Shown: positions 1 to 6,395 of the stretch, piece by piece | Layout of the letters: the number at the start of each line of letters is the position of its first letter | How positions within the stretch are numbered: position 1 is the first letter of the stretch | Origin: Flavobacteriaceae bacterium | GTDB taxonomy: Bacteria; Bacteroidota; Bacteroidia; Flavobacteriales; Flavobacteriaceae | Direction of reading: 5' to 3' | DNA length: 6,617 nucleotides | Assembly (NCBI GenBank): GCA_020435885.1 | Contig: JAGQYU010000105.1 | Coordinates: 2,088-8,704, forward strand | Notes under the pieces: model-generated | Database searches by the model: none | Seen by the model: the letters and a program-made list of their open reading frames with translations, nothing else | What the model was told of the DNA's origin: nothing | Program-made: the position numbers and the translations under genes

Positions 1-23
1 AATGTTAATTTAACGTTAAGTAA

Positions 24-54
24 TTGTAAATATACCGTAAATTTACTACTTTTA
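24..54 (+). promoter_or_regulatory. Possible Bacteroidota-type promoter ahead of small ORF
   Basis: TTG at 24-26 is followed after 20 bases by TACTTTTA at 47-54. The Bacteroidota housekeeping promoter is TTG, about 17-23 bases, then TAnnTTTG, so only the last base of the -7 box differs. Transcription would begin near 59, about 16 nt before the ATG at 75. This is an inference from consensus match; such AT-rich matches also occur by chance. Confidence 0.3.
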
Positions 55-74
55 CACTTTAAATGCGCTAAACT

Positions 75-191
75 ATGAATCATAATAATCAACATAAAAA
101 GGACTCTAATCTATTTTCAAAGCTTATTATTAAATTACGATCTTACGCTAAAAAATGTAGATCGGTCTATAGAGATGTTTATACTTTGTAA
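75..191 (+). CDS. Possible small basic protein (38 aa), unrecognised
   Basis: An ATG at 75 opens a 38-codon frame ending in TAA at 189-191. The predicted peptide begins MNHNNQHKKDSN and continues with a basic, partly amphipathic stretch (LFSKLIIKLRSYAKKCRSVY). It has about ten Lys/Arg residues, one Cys and no signal peptide. I do not recognise it. In its favour are a plausible promoter at 24-54 and its position in an otherwise gene-free 300-bp stretch. Against it, a frame of this length is not rare by chance and there is no clear ribosome binding site. It is listed so that it can be tested by conservation. Confidence 0.25.
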   Translation: MNHNNQHKKDSNLFSKLIIKLRSYAKKCRSVYRDVYTL

Positions 192-244
192 ACAATTGTT
201 TGGTAATAATAAGTTAAGTAGCCTTTAAATATAAATCATTGATT

Positions 245-294
245 TTGTAATATATAAGCATTTTTATCGTTGATACTAAACAATCGTAATCAAC
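245..294 (+). promoter_or_regulatory. Possible promoter and leader inverted repeat of the 301-720 gene
   Basis: TTG at 245-247 is followed by a 17-base spacer and TATCGTTG at 265-272, one base off the Bacteroidota -7 consensus TAnnTTTG. This predicts a start near 277 and a leader of about 24 nt. A six-base inverted repeat, GTTGAT (269-274) and ATCAAC (289-294), spans the predicted start. It could be an operator or a small stem. The match is imperfect and the assignment is tentative. Nothing else was recognised between 192 and 300. Confidence 0.3.
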
Positions 295-300
295 CCAAAA

Positions 301-720
301 ATGCTATTTTTCAGAACACATACTTTTTTGTATGTATTGCTACCAATTTTTATAAGTACATTATCTTTTACAGCTACTGATAAAGTAAAGGATTTAAGTA
401 GTTGGACAGAGTTAGGAACGGTTACAGTTAGTGAAGGTACCGGCTACGATATTTTGGAAGTACCTGAACAACAAGAGCAGGTTAAGTATTTGAAAGTAAA
501 GGTTTTAAAATCTACAGTTTATGTTAAAGCCCTTAAAGTGATGTATAGTGATAAGACTTCAGAGTATCACAGTATATCCAATCCACTAAAAAAAGGTAGT
601 TCTACGTCTCCTTTTGAGCTTATCGGTTATTATCGAACTATTGAAAAGATCATATTTGTATACGGAAACCGAAATATTGATAGTAATGGAGCACAATTGG
701 TTGTATTAGCCAAGATGTAG
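301..720 (+). CDS. Small secreted protein, DUF2541/YaaI-like (tentative)
   Basis: The 139-residue product starts with a hydrophobic signal sequence (residues 1 to about 25, probable cleavage after SFTA), so the mature protein of roughly 114 residues is exported. The mature part reads as alternating beta strands. It has WTELGTVTV near 35-43, then a glycine-rich turn leading to YDILEV (49-54), KYLKVKV (62-68), VKALKVMYSD (75-84), and FELIGYYRTIEKIIFVYG (105-122). This order (W..LG, D.d.i.V, lKvkV, Y.d, id L.G..R.I.ki.f.Y) resembles the DUF2541/YaaI type of small periplasmic beta-sandwich protein, whose role is unknown. That resemblance is pattern recognition, not an alignment. The stop is one base from the stop of the convergent M23 gene, so the two transcripts must overlap unless they end inside coding sequence. 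Confidence 0.6.
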   Translation: MLFFRTHTFLYVLLPIFISTLSFTATDKVKDLSSWTELGTVTVSEGTGYDILEVPEQQEQVKYLKVKVLKSTVYVKALKVMYSDKTSEYHSISNPLKKGSSTSPFELIGYYRTIEKIIFVYGNRNIDSNGAQLVVLAKM

Positions 721-721
721 T

Positions 722-1645
722 CTATAAACCTATGATCAACCGTTGCCCTGGTTTTAGAATTTTTGTACTTTTTATTTTATTGGCTTTACAAAGAGCCGCA
801 ACCGTAACACCATATTTACGTGCAATTCCGTAAAGAGAATCTCCTTTTCTAATAATATGTGTTCTAAGTGTATTGGCCTTTACAGCATTGGCTTCTTCAA
901 GGCTAGTTGCTATATCAATTGTACTTTGTCTTTTTGAACTGTGCAGGTAAGGAGTCATCCATTTATCTGATACCCAAATAGTTGAACTACGTATATTGTT
1001 ATTCTTACCGAAATCGAAAATGTATTCCGGATTGATATGATTGCCCTTGTAAATAGTTTCCAAATGCAAATGACTGCCTCTGGCATTTCCGGTTACACCA
1101 CCTTTACCGATTATATCACCTTTTCTAACCAAATCATTAGGTTTTACTAATTGTTCTGAAAGATGTGCATACACCAGTTCCAATCCGTTAGAGTGGCGTA
1201 CTACCACCGTTTTTCCATGGCCACTATGATATTTAACATAGCGTACTTTACCGTCTAATAAAGAACGTACGGTATCTCCTGTAACCAAATCAATATCAAT
1301 ACCTTTATGAGGCCTTCTATTTCTCCAGCCATATCTGGAAGTGATCACTTTATTGATCAAAATAGGAGAGGTGTACACCGTATCAGCAAAGGTTAATTTA
1401 AAAGGCTTTTTTAGGGGATTGTATCCGTAGGGATTAAACGAATCGTTATCCCAAAATTCGGCCATAGCTGAATTATGATTGGAATAATCAATAAGAAAGT
1501 CTAATTCTTCTTCAGTCATAAAACTGATAAAGGAATTTACTTTACTTTCTATACTTTCTATATCAACGGGGTCTATAAATCGGTCTTGGGCAATTGCACT
1601 GTTAAAGCCAATAAAAAGGAGTACTACGAGGACAATTCTTTTCAT
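722..1645 (-). CDS. Secreted M23 family peptidoglycan endopeptidase with C-terminal LysM
   Basis: The 307-residue protein has a signal peptide (residues 1-20, ending SAIAQ) and an N-terminal region of about 80 residues without a recognised domain. An M23 (LytM/lysostaphin-type) zinc endopeptidase domain follows at about 98-212. The metal ligands are visible: H113 and D117 in HKGID, and H194 in SHLHLE; H161 (YAHL) and H192 are the expected catalytic histidines, so the enzyme should be active. A single LysM repeat at about 263-306 (HIIRKGDSLYGIARKYG ... KPGQRLIIGL) would bind peptidoglycan. The family cuts peptide cross-bridges or stem peptides during wall growth and division; this one should act in the periplasm. 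The domain order catalytic-then-LysM is seen in other Bacteroidota. The ATG at 1645 is fixed by the signal peptide. It is divergent from the EamA gene. Confidence 0.93.
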   Translation of the reverse strand: MKRIVLVVLLFIGFNSAIAQDRFIDPVDIESIESKVNSFISFMTEEELDFLIDYSNHNSAMAEFWDNDSFNPYGYNPLKKPFKLTFADTVYTSPILINKVITSRYGWRNRRPHKGIDIDLVTGDTVRSLLDGKVRYVKYHSGHGKTVVVRHSNGLELVYAHLSEQLVKPNDLVRKGDIIGKGGVTGNARGSHLHLETIYKGNHINPEYIFDFGKNNNIRSSTIWVSDKWMTPYLHSSKRQSTIDIATSLEEANAVKANTLRTHIIRKGDSLYGIARKYGVTVAALCKANKIKSTKILKPGQRLIIGL

Positions 1646-1663
1646 AAAATACTTACGTATTTT
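1646..1663 (-). promoter_or_regulatory. Hairpin abutting the M23 start codon
   Basis: AAAATAC (1646-1652) and GTATTTT (1657-1663) form a perfect 7-bp stem closed by a 4-base loop (1653-1656). The stem ends at the base next to the ATG of the M23 gene. In the messenger it would occupy the ribosome landing site, so it could tune translation. The pairing is seen directly; a regulatory role is inferred, and A/T-rich pairing is weak. Confidence 0.35.
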
Positions 1664-1893
1664 GTTATTGAGTTAGTTACATGTAAAGGCATTTATGGCA
1701 AGAATTCTAGCGACGGGGGAATTCACTATAAAACCTCTGAAAAACAAAAATATCATTTTTTTTAAAATCATACTATAAATACAGTTTCATTAGAGTTATA
1801 CAAATGATAATTTGCTGTATATCAATGGTATGCAATAATACTTTAACAATAGTTTAACTAAACCGATCTTTCTGTTTCATGGTATATATTTAG
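1664..1893. other. Divergent intergenic region, no gene seen
   Basis: The whole space between the divergent M23 and EamA genes is 302 bp (1646-1947). I see no convincing ORF or RNA gene in it. It contains TATTTTTG on the minus strand (1745-1752), a perfect -7 box that could start the M23 transcript near 1740 and give a leader of about 95 nt, but no TTG -33 element at the right distance. It also contains two copies of GAATTC (1702-1707 and 1719-1724) flanking an unusually GC-rich 11-base stretch with a run of five G. Those copies can pair as a 6-bp stem within the M23 leader. Confidence 0.4.
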
Positions 1894-1901
1894 TACCTTT
1901 A
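1894..1901 (+). promoter_or_regulatory. Possible -7 box of the EamA/DUF2200 unit
   Basis: TACCTTTA at 1894-1901 matches TAnnTTTG except for the last base, and the bases after it (CAGCC) resemble the downstream context of the TATTTTTGCACC copy ahead of the MFS gene. Transcription would begin near 1906, leaving a leader of about 40 nt before the ATG at 1948. A clean TTG -33 element is not visible at the usual spacing. Confidence 0.35.
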
Positions 1902-1947
1902 CAGCCATTAATCCGGTATAACCGTAACCAGTTACACAACTAACCAA

Positions 1948-2790
1948 ATGTCCATTAGAGTTGCTTTAAAGTTCATGCTCATCAGTACTGTGGCATTTGC
2001 TTGTATGAATGTTACGGTTAAATATCTAGAGCATATAAGTGCTTACCAAATAGTATTTTTCAGGTCGTTTGGTTCTCTGTTCTTTACCTTTGGTTTTTTA
2101 TTGCGAAACAAAATTCCTATTCTTGGCACACATAGAAAATTGTTGGTGTTTCGTGGATTGGCGGGGGTTACAGCCATGACACTTTTCTTTATGTCTATCA
2201 AATACTTACCTGTTGGTACAGCCGTTTCATTACGTTATTTATCGCCTATTTTTGCGGCTTTATTCGCTATGCTATTATTAAAAGAGAAAGTACGCCCTTT
2301 GCAATGGCTCTTTTTTGCTATTGCCTTTGCCGGAGTATTGATAATGAAAGGATTAGATGCTCAATTGAATAGTTTAGGGATGTTGCTGATTTTGATAGCA
2401 TCCGTCTTTAGTGGTTTGGTATATATTATCATCAATAAAATTGGTAAACGAGAGCACCCTGTAGTAATTGTTAATTATTTTATGGTAATTGCTACCATTA
2501 CCGGAGGGTTGCTGTCAATCAATACTTGGGTAAACCCTGTAGGGATACAATGGCTATTGCTTTTTAGTTTAGGTATTTACGGCTATATAGGGCAAGTGTA
2601 TATGACCAAAGCTTTCCAAGCTACTAAGATCAGCCAAGTAGCACCTTTAAAATATGTAGAAGTTATTTTTACAGTAGCCTTAGGCGTATTGTTGGTTGAT
2701 GAAGTTTACAGTATATGGAGCTTACTGGGTATTGTTTTAATTATTGTAGGGCTGTTGTTAAATTCCAGATATGCAACGGTTAAAAACTGA
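1948..2790 (+). CDS. EamA-family (drug/metabolite transporter superfamily) permease
   Basis: The 280-residue inner-membrane protein has about ten hydrophobic segments arranged as two EamA repeats (roughly 6-134 and 143-272), the usual DMT 10-TMS layout and length. Family marks are the FFRS motif at 37-40 after TM2, RYLSPIFAALFA with the acidic LLLKEK end in repeat 1 (96-114), and the matching APLKYVEVIFTVALG...DE in repeat 2 (232-252). Relatives move amino acids, nucleotide-sugars, S-adenosylmethionine or other small metabolites; the substrate cannot be read from this sequence. Only 17 bp separate it from the downstream DUF2200 gene, so the two are probably cotranscribed. The ATG at 1948 places TM1 right after a short basic N-terminus, as expected. 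Confidence 0.9.
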   Translation: MSIRVALKFMLISTVAFACMNVTVKYLEHISAYQIVFFRSFGSLFFTFGFLLRNKIPILGTHRKLLVFRGLAGVTAMTLFFMSIKYLPVGTAVSLRYLSPIFAALFAMLLLKEKVRPLQWLFFAIAFAGVLIMKGLDAQLNSLGMLLILIASVFSGLVYIIINKIGKREHPVVIVNYFMVIATITGGLLSINTWVNPVGIQWLLLFSLGIYGYIGQVYMTKAFQATKISQVAPLKYVEVIFTVALGVLLVDEVYSIWSLLGIVLIIVGLLLNSRYATVKN

Positions 2791-2807
2791 TTTACTATTT
2801 TTACTAT

Positions 2808-3158
2808 ATGGAAAATTCGAGAGTATTTAAAATGCCAGTTGCCAGTGTGTATCCACATTATATTCAGAAAGCTGAGAAAAAAGGGCGTACCAAAGAGGAA
2901 GTCGACACTATTATTTATTGGTTAACCGGATATAACCAACAATCGTTACAGCGGCAACTTGATACGAAAACGGATTTTGAAACTTTTTTTGCAGAGGCTC
3001 CGCAAATCAACCCTAATGTTTCTAAAATTACAGGTGTTATATGTGGGTATCGTGTTGAAGAAATTGAAGATAAGCTGATGCAACAGATTAGATACCTAGA
3101 TAAACTGATTGACGAATTGGCAAAAGGCAAAGCTATGAAGAAGATTTTAAGGGAGTAA
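2808..3158 (+). CDS. DUF2200 family protein
   Basis: The 116-residue soluble protein matches the conserved bacterial DUF2200 family over its whole length. Recognisable blocks are FKMPVASVYPHYIQKAEKKG (7-26) with GRTKEEVD, the WLTGYNQ segment (38-44), DFETFFAEAP (56-65), ITGVICGYRVEEIED (74-88) and the C-terminal IRYLDKLIDELAKGKAM (94-110). It has no signal peptide or membrane segment and should be cytoplasmic. The biochemical role of the family is not known to me. It starts 17 bp after the EamA stop. The spacer holds TATTTTTA (2796-2803) just 4 bases before the ATG, so an independent, nearly leaderless start is possible in addition to readthrough from the transporter gene. The minus-strand frame over 2915-3166 is antisense to it and has no support. 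Confidence 0.93.
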   Translation: MENSRVFKMPVASVYPHYIQKAEKKGRTKEEVDTIIYWLTGYNQQSLQRQLDTKTDFETFFAEAPQINPNVSKITGVICGYRVEEIEDKLMQQIRYLDKLIDELAKGKAMKKILRE

Positions 3159-3172
3159 TGTATCATTAATCA

Positions 3173-3222
3173 TTGTTATTCATAACTTTACAAAAGAACA
3201 CTGTTTTATGGATGAATAACAA
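3173..3222 (+). repeat. 11-bp perfect inverted repeat after DUF2200
   Basis: TTGTTATTCAT (3173-3183) and ATGAATAACAA (3212-3222) are exact reverse complements separated by 28 bases. The repeat begins 15 bases after the DUF2200 stop. The long loop and the lack of a following T-run make a classical intrinsic terminator unlikely. It could be a transcript-end stabilising stem or a protein binding site. Confidence 0.45.
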
Positions 3223-3352
3223 CATAAATACGTAATTCTGTTCCTGGTGGTAAAATACCAATAGCTGTACGAGAATATATTTGTCTTATAATTAATATTA
3301 TGTTAAATAGTAAATATGAAAACCTTAATAAATCAATAAACAATGTGCACCA
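3223..3352. other. Intergenic stretch between DUF2200 and DUF4251 genes
   Basis: No gene is supported here. A short stem TGGTA-AAA-TACCA lies at 3248-3260. A perfect plus-strand -7 box, TATATTTG, is at 3276-3283, but it has no TTG upstream and no credible gene downstream. AAAACCTT at 3319-3326 pairs with AAGGTTTT at 3364-3371 around the 3' end of the DUF4251 gene. None of these is a clear terminator. Confidence 0.3.
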
Positions 3353-3904
3353 CTACTTCTCTAAAGGTTTTATATTTCCACGATAACTTATAGAACTTCT
3401 TTCAGAGCTTAACACTTGAATATCAGTAGTATTACCGGAAAAGATAGTCACTAAAATAGTGTATTGTTCATTATCATTTTTTTGATCAATACTAAAACGC
3501 ATTTCTAAAGCTTGATTCTTTTCATTGAATGTAATGTCTTTTTTTTCAGGTATTCCATCAAATTCAATTGCCAGATCATTGCTACCATAGTTTCCGCCAA
3601 AGCGACGCTCACCAAAAAATGGCAAATACGCATTAATAGTGTCTCCTTTCATCCTAAAGAAATTGGCATTGCCTACCAAATTGATATTTCCGGCAGAATT
3701 ATCCGGTGATAATATCCCTGAATTTACCACTGCAATAAATGCAGTTGTTGGCATAGGCATTGCCCTATGTGATACTATTTCAAAAGGTGTTTCAGTACCC
3801 CAGCGCATCAATGCATCTCGTTGGTCATCCGTTAATTTTTTAGTAGCAGTACATCCAGCAAATACGGCTACAACCATTAAAAATACTGCAATTGTTTTCA
3901 TCAT
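3353..3904 (-). CDS. DUF4251 domain lipoprotein
   Basis: From the ATG at 3904 the product has 183 residues. It opens with MMKTIAVFL and a hydrophobic core ending VFAGC, a lipoprotein signal with lipidated Cys18, so it should be membrane-anchored in the envelope. The rest fits the Bacteroidota DUF4251 family: FEIVSHRAMP, LVGNANFFRMKGDTINAYLP, FGGNYGSNDLAIEFDGIP, an NEQYTILVTIFSG block and a final SISYRGNI. The function of the family is unknown. A longer frame opens at a TTG at 3946, but that would put 14 charged residues in front of the lipoprotein signal, so the double ATG at 3904/3901 is preferred. A perfect -7 box, TAAATTTG (minus strand, 3971-3978), lies about 65 bases upstream. The gene is divergent from the MFS gene. 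Confidence 0.88.
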   Translation of the reverse strand: MMKTIAVFLMVVAVFAGCTATKKLTDDQRDALMRWGTETPFEIVSHRAMPMPTTAFIAVVNSGILSPDNSAGNINLVGNANFFRMKGDTINAYLPFFGERRFGGNYGSNDLAIEFDGIPEKKDITFNEKNQALEMRFSIDQKNDNEQYTILVTIFSGNTTDIQVLSSERSSISYRGNIKPLEK

Positions 3905-3956
3905 TTCATTTTTAGTAAAGTTACGCTTTATTTTAACGTATTGCAAGCCAGTTAGT

Positions 3957-3964
3957 TACTTTTG
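3957..3964 (+). promoter_or_regulatory. Candidate upstream -7 box for the MFS gene
   Basis: TACTTTTG is an exact plus-strand TAnnTTTG match, giving a start near 3969 and a leader of about 56 nt for the MFS gene. A TTG at 3941-3943 is only 13 bases upstream, shorter than usual. Its footprint would overlap that of the opposing minus-strand box at 3971-3978, so the two could not be occupied at once. Confidence 0.3.
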
Positions 3965-3970
3965 TTACCA

Positions 3971-3978
3971 CAAATTTA
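3971..3978 (-). promoter_or_regulatory. -7 box for the DUF4251 gene
   Basis: On the minus strand this reads TAAATTTG, an exact TAnnTTTG. It predicts a transcript start near 3966 and a leader of about 62 nt to the ATG at 3904. No TTG is found at the expected -33 distance, so the promoter is only half matched. Confidence 0.4.
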
Positions 3979-4012
3979 ATACCAGGCAGCCTCTCTCCCA
4001 TCGTAATTAGCG

Positions 4013-4020
4013 TATTTTTG
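4013..4020 (+). promoter_or_regulatory. Candidate proximal -7 box for the MFS gene (leaderless start)
   Basis: TATTTTTG is an exact TAnnTTTG, followed by CACC and then the ATG at 4025. With the usual 4-6 base distance from this box to the start point, the messenger would begin at or beside the start codon. A TTG -33 element is not seen in 3985-3996. Confidence 0.4.
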
Positions 4021-4024
4021 CACC

Positions 4025-5224
4025 ATGCTACACTTTAAAAACCGTCAATTTGAATTTATAGCCTTAATGGCATCGTTAATGTCTGTGGTGGCGCTGGCCA
4101 TAGACGCCCTTTTGCCCGCACTGGATTTTATAGGAGTATCTATCGGAACCCATGATGCTACTGAAAATCAATTGATCATTTCCATGATCTTTTTAGGCTT
4201 AGGCATTGGGCCTTTGGTTTTTGGACCTTTGTCTGATAGTTTAGGCCGCAAACCTATTGTATATCTAGGTTTTTTACTATTTGTAATAGCAAGTTTTATT
4301 TGCTTAAATGCTCCTAACCTTGAAGTGATGATAGCAGGGCGTATTTTACAAGGCATGGGACTTTCTGCTCCACGTACCATCAGTATTGCAATGATACGTG
4401 ATTCTTATAGCGGTGATTATATGGCACGTATCATGTCGTTCGTTACGGTAATTTTTTTGTTGGTTCCCATTATGGCACCTGCCATGGGTAAGTTTATACT
4501 TGATCATTATAGTTGGAAAGCTATTTTTTATAGTCAGTTATTGCTGAGTTTGTTAGTTTCATTATGGTTTTGGAGGCGTCAACCCGAAACATTACCTCCA
4601 TGGAAACGCATCAAATTTTCATGGAAATTGTTTATGGATGGCCTTAAGGAAGTAATAAAATTTAAAGCAACCATTGGTTACACGTTGATTTCAGGATTTA
4701 TAACAGGTTCATTTATAGTATATTTAAGTGCATCACAGCATATCTTTCAACAACAATACGGATTGGTAGATGAATTTCCGTTCATCTTTGCCGGACTGGC
4801 TATTTCTATAGGGACTGCTACTTTTTTAAATGGTTCCATCGTATTGAGATTAGGTATGAAACGCTTGGTAAGCATAGCATTATTACTATACTTTATTGCT
4901 TCTTTTCTCTATGTACTGTTATTCTTTACCAGTGAAAATAATCCTTCTGTAGGAGTACTCCTCACCTTTTTTGCTGTTCAGTTCTTTGCCGTAGGATTTC
5001 TTTTTGGCAATTTACGAGCATTGGCTATGCAACCTGTTGGCCATATAGCAGGTGTTGGAGCTGCTATTACTGGATTTATTTCAACTATTATGGCTGTGCC
5101 TATCAGTACTTTTATTGGCCATTATGTTTCAGACACAGCTTTGCCTATTTTTATTGGTTTTTCTATTAGTTCAATTATATCGATTGGTATTTTTGCATAT
5201 ATTTCTAAAAGGAAGTATGAATAA
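4025..5224 (+). CDS. Bcr/CflA-type MFS multidrug efflux transporter
   Basis: The 399-residue inner-membrane protein has 12 predicted transmembrane segments and the usual length of the Bcr/CflA (DHA1, 12-TMS) drug:H+ antiporters. Marks of the family are the acidic D27 in TM1 (AIDALLPAL), motif A GPLSDSLGRKP (67-77) in the TM2-TM3 loop, motif B AGRILQGMG (104-112) with R106 in TM4, and a motif C-like VPIMAPAMGKFI (148-159) in TM5. Such proteins export drugs or small metabolites using the proton gradient; the substrate is not predictable here. The last 8 bases overlap the start of the PrsW-family gene, pointing to an operon with translational coupling. A TATTTTTG box ends 4 bases before the ATG, so the messenger may lack a leader. 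Confidence 0.92.
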   Translation: MLHFKNRQFEFIALMASLMSVVALAIDALLPALDFIGVSIGTHDATENQLIISMIFLGLGIGPLVFGPLSDSLGRKPIVYLGFLLFVIASFICLNAPNLEVMIAGRILQGMGLSAPRTISIAMIRDSYSGDYMARIMSFVTVIFLLVPIMAPAMGKFILDHYSWKAIFYSQLLLSLLVSLWFWRRQPETLPPWKRIKFSWKLFMDGLKEVIKFKATIGYTLISGFITGSFIVYLSASQHIFQQQYGLVDEFPFIFAGLAISIGTATFLNGSIVLRLGMKRLVSIALLLYFIASFLYVLLFFTSENNPSVGVLLTFFAVQFFAVGFLFGNLRALAMQPVGHIAGVGAAITGFISTIMAVPISTFIGHYVSDTALPIFIGFSISSIISIGIFAYISKRKYE

Positions 5225-6332
5225 TTATATTGTCTATATCATTTTAAATTTAACAGGTATTTACCTTATAATCAAATGGCTATCTTACCAAATTAAAGAT
5301 TATCGTTCACTACAAAACAAAATTGATTTTTTTAGATTCAAGCGCTTCCGATTTTTGATTATTGTTTTGGCAATACTCTTAGTACCTTTAAGTATTGTTA
5401 ATTTAACACCTTAAGAAAGTCGTTATCATTTATCTAGCTCTTATTTTGAAGAGAATAATTATATATATGCAATTGCTATTTCTTTTTTAATCTGTGCTGT
5501 ATGGTTAATTTATATTATACGTTTAGATATTTTTAATAGCGAAAAGAAACGAAATATATTATTAACACTACTATTATCCATTGTACTTACATTATTTACT
5601 GAATATCCGTATTTATGGATTCATAGTCTTGGTTTTATTGATTCTGTAGAACCTTTGCAAAGTATTATTTACAGTATTTTTGGCATAGGTCTAATTGAAG
5701 AAACCATAAAGTTCATCCCTTTATTCATAATTTTGAAATTAACTAAAGCAATAGATGAACCGTATGATTATATTTTATACGCATCAGTTTCTGCATTGGG
5801 TTTTTCATTTGTTGAAAATGCTCTTTACTTAAATGCCTCTGGGCTGCATATAATCAACGCCAGAGCTTTATATGCAACGGTTGCACATATGACTTTTAGT
5901 TCTATGATTGGATATGGGCTATTTCTAATCAAATTTAAGCATACATCATATCCTAATATTGTAGTATTTATAGTGTTCTTTTTCTTTGCAATCTTCTCAC
6001 ACGGATTTTATGATTTTTGGCTTATAAATCCAACTGTCGCAAATTTGAACGGATTAACCACATTATTTTTTCTGATAACAATTCATATTTGGTTTTCAAT
6101 TAAGAACAATACCATCAATACGTCTAACTATTATGATGCTACAAAAAAAATTGATAATGATGCTCTCAAAATTTACCTTATCATAAGCTTACTATCAATA
6201 TTTATGTTATCATATGTGTACGTAGCTTTTACTGAAAATAGCAAAGAAGCAAATATATTCTTTGTGAAATCAGCTTTGGTTTATGGCTATATTATATTCT
6301 ATTTGATAGCCACTTTAACCAAATACAATATG

Positions 6333-6358
6333 GTAAAAGGCTTATTAAAGCCTTTTAC
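6333..6358. terminator. Possible bidirectional terminator hairpin inside the PrsW gene 3' end
   Basis: GTAAAAGGCTT (6333-6343) and AAGCCTTTTAC (6348-6358) form a perfect 11-bp stem with a 4-base loop. The GGCTT/AAGCC core is flanked by A4 and T4, the symmetrical form of a bidirectional intrinsic terminator. It lies 38 bases before the PrsW stop and about 60 bases past the leuB stop, where leuB transcription would need to end. The T-run is short and coding function may account for part of it. Confidence 0.4.
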
Positions 6359-6370
6359 ATTTACATTGCG

Positions 6371-6395
6371 TTTTCTGATTCCTAAAATCAGGAAA
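6371..6395 (+). other. Second hairpin directly before the PrsW stop codon
   Basis: TTTTCTGATT (6371-6380) pairs with AATCAGGAAA (6386-6395) over 10 bp with one U-G wobble and a 5-base loop, ending at the base before the TAA stop. The wobble works only in plus-strand RNA. There is no following U-run, so it is more likely a 3'-end stabilising stem than a terminator by itself. Confidence 0.35.

Noticed and set aside
1702..1724. Paired GAATTC copies as a cloning or vector junction
   Set aside because: Sequence on both sides is ordinary intergenic DNA of the same composition, and no vector sequence is seen.
2915..3166. 83-residue minus-strand frame opposite DUF2200
   Set aside because: It is entirely antisense to a well-recognised conserved protein, with no family resemblance of its own.
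3300..3386. 28-codon plus-strand ORF downstream of a TATATTTG box
   Set aside because: It is very short, overlaps the DUF4251 3' end in antisense, and its putative promoter lacks a -33 element.
3905..3946. TTG-started N-terminal extension of the DUF4251 lipoprotein
   Set aside because: It would place a charged 14-residue stretch before a well-formed lipoprotein signal that begins at an ATG pair.
3512..4010. Plus-strand frames (3512-3709, 3639-4010) opposite DUF4251
   Set aside because: They are antisense to a recognised lipoprotein gene and show no domain, signal or start context.
4168..4380. 70-residue minus-strand frame inside the MFS gene
   Set aside because: It is antisense to conserved MFS motif A/B sequence and has no support.
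5052..5216. Upstream extension of the PrsW frame into the MFS gene
   Set aside because: This part is an out-of-frame reading of the MFS coding sequence, rich in Leu by chance. The ATG at 5217 is the natural start.
5412..5414. Recoding of TAA as a sense codon across the genome
   Set aside because: TAA ends the DUF2200, MFS, PrsW and leuB genes in this same window at sensible C-termini.
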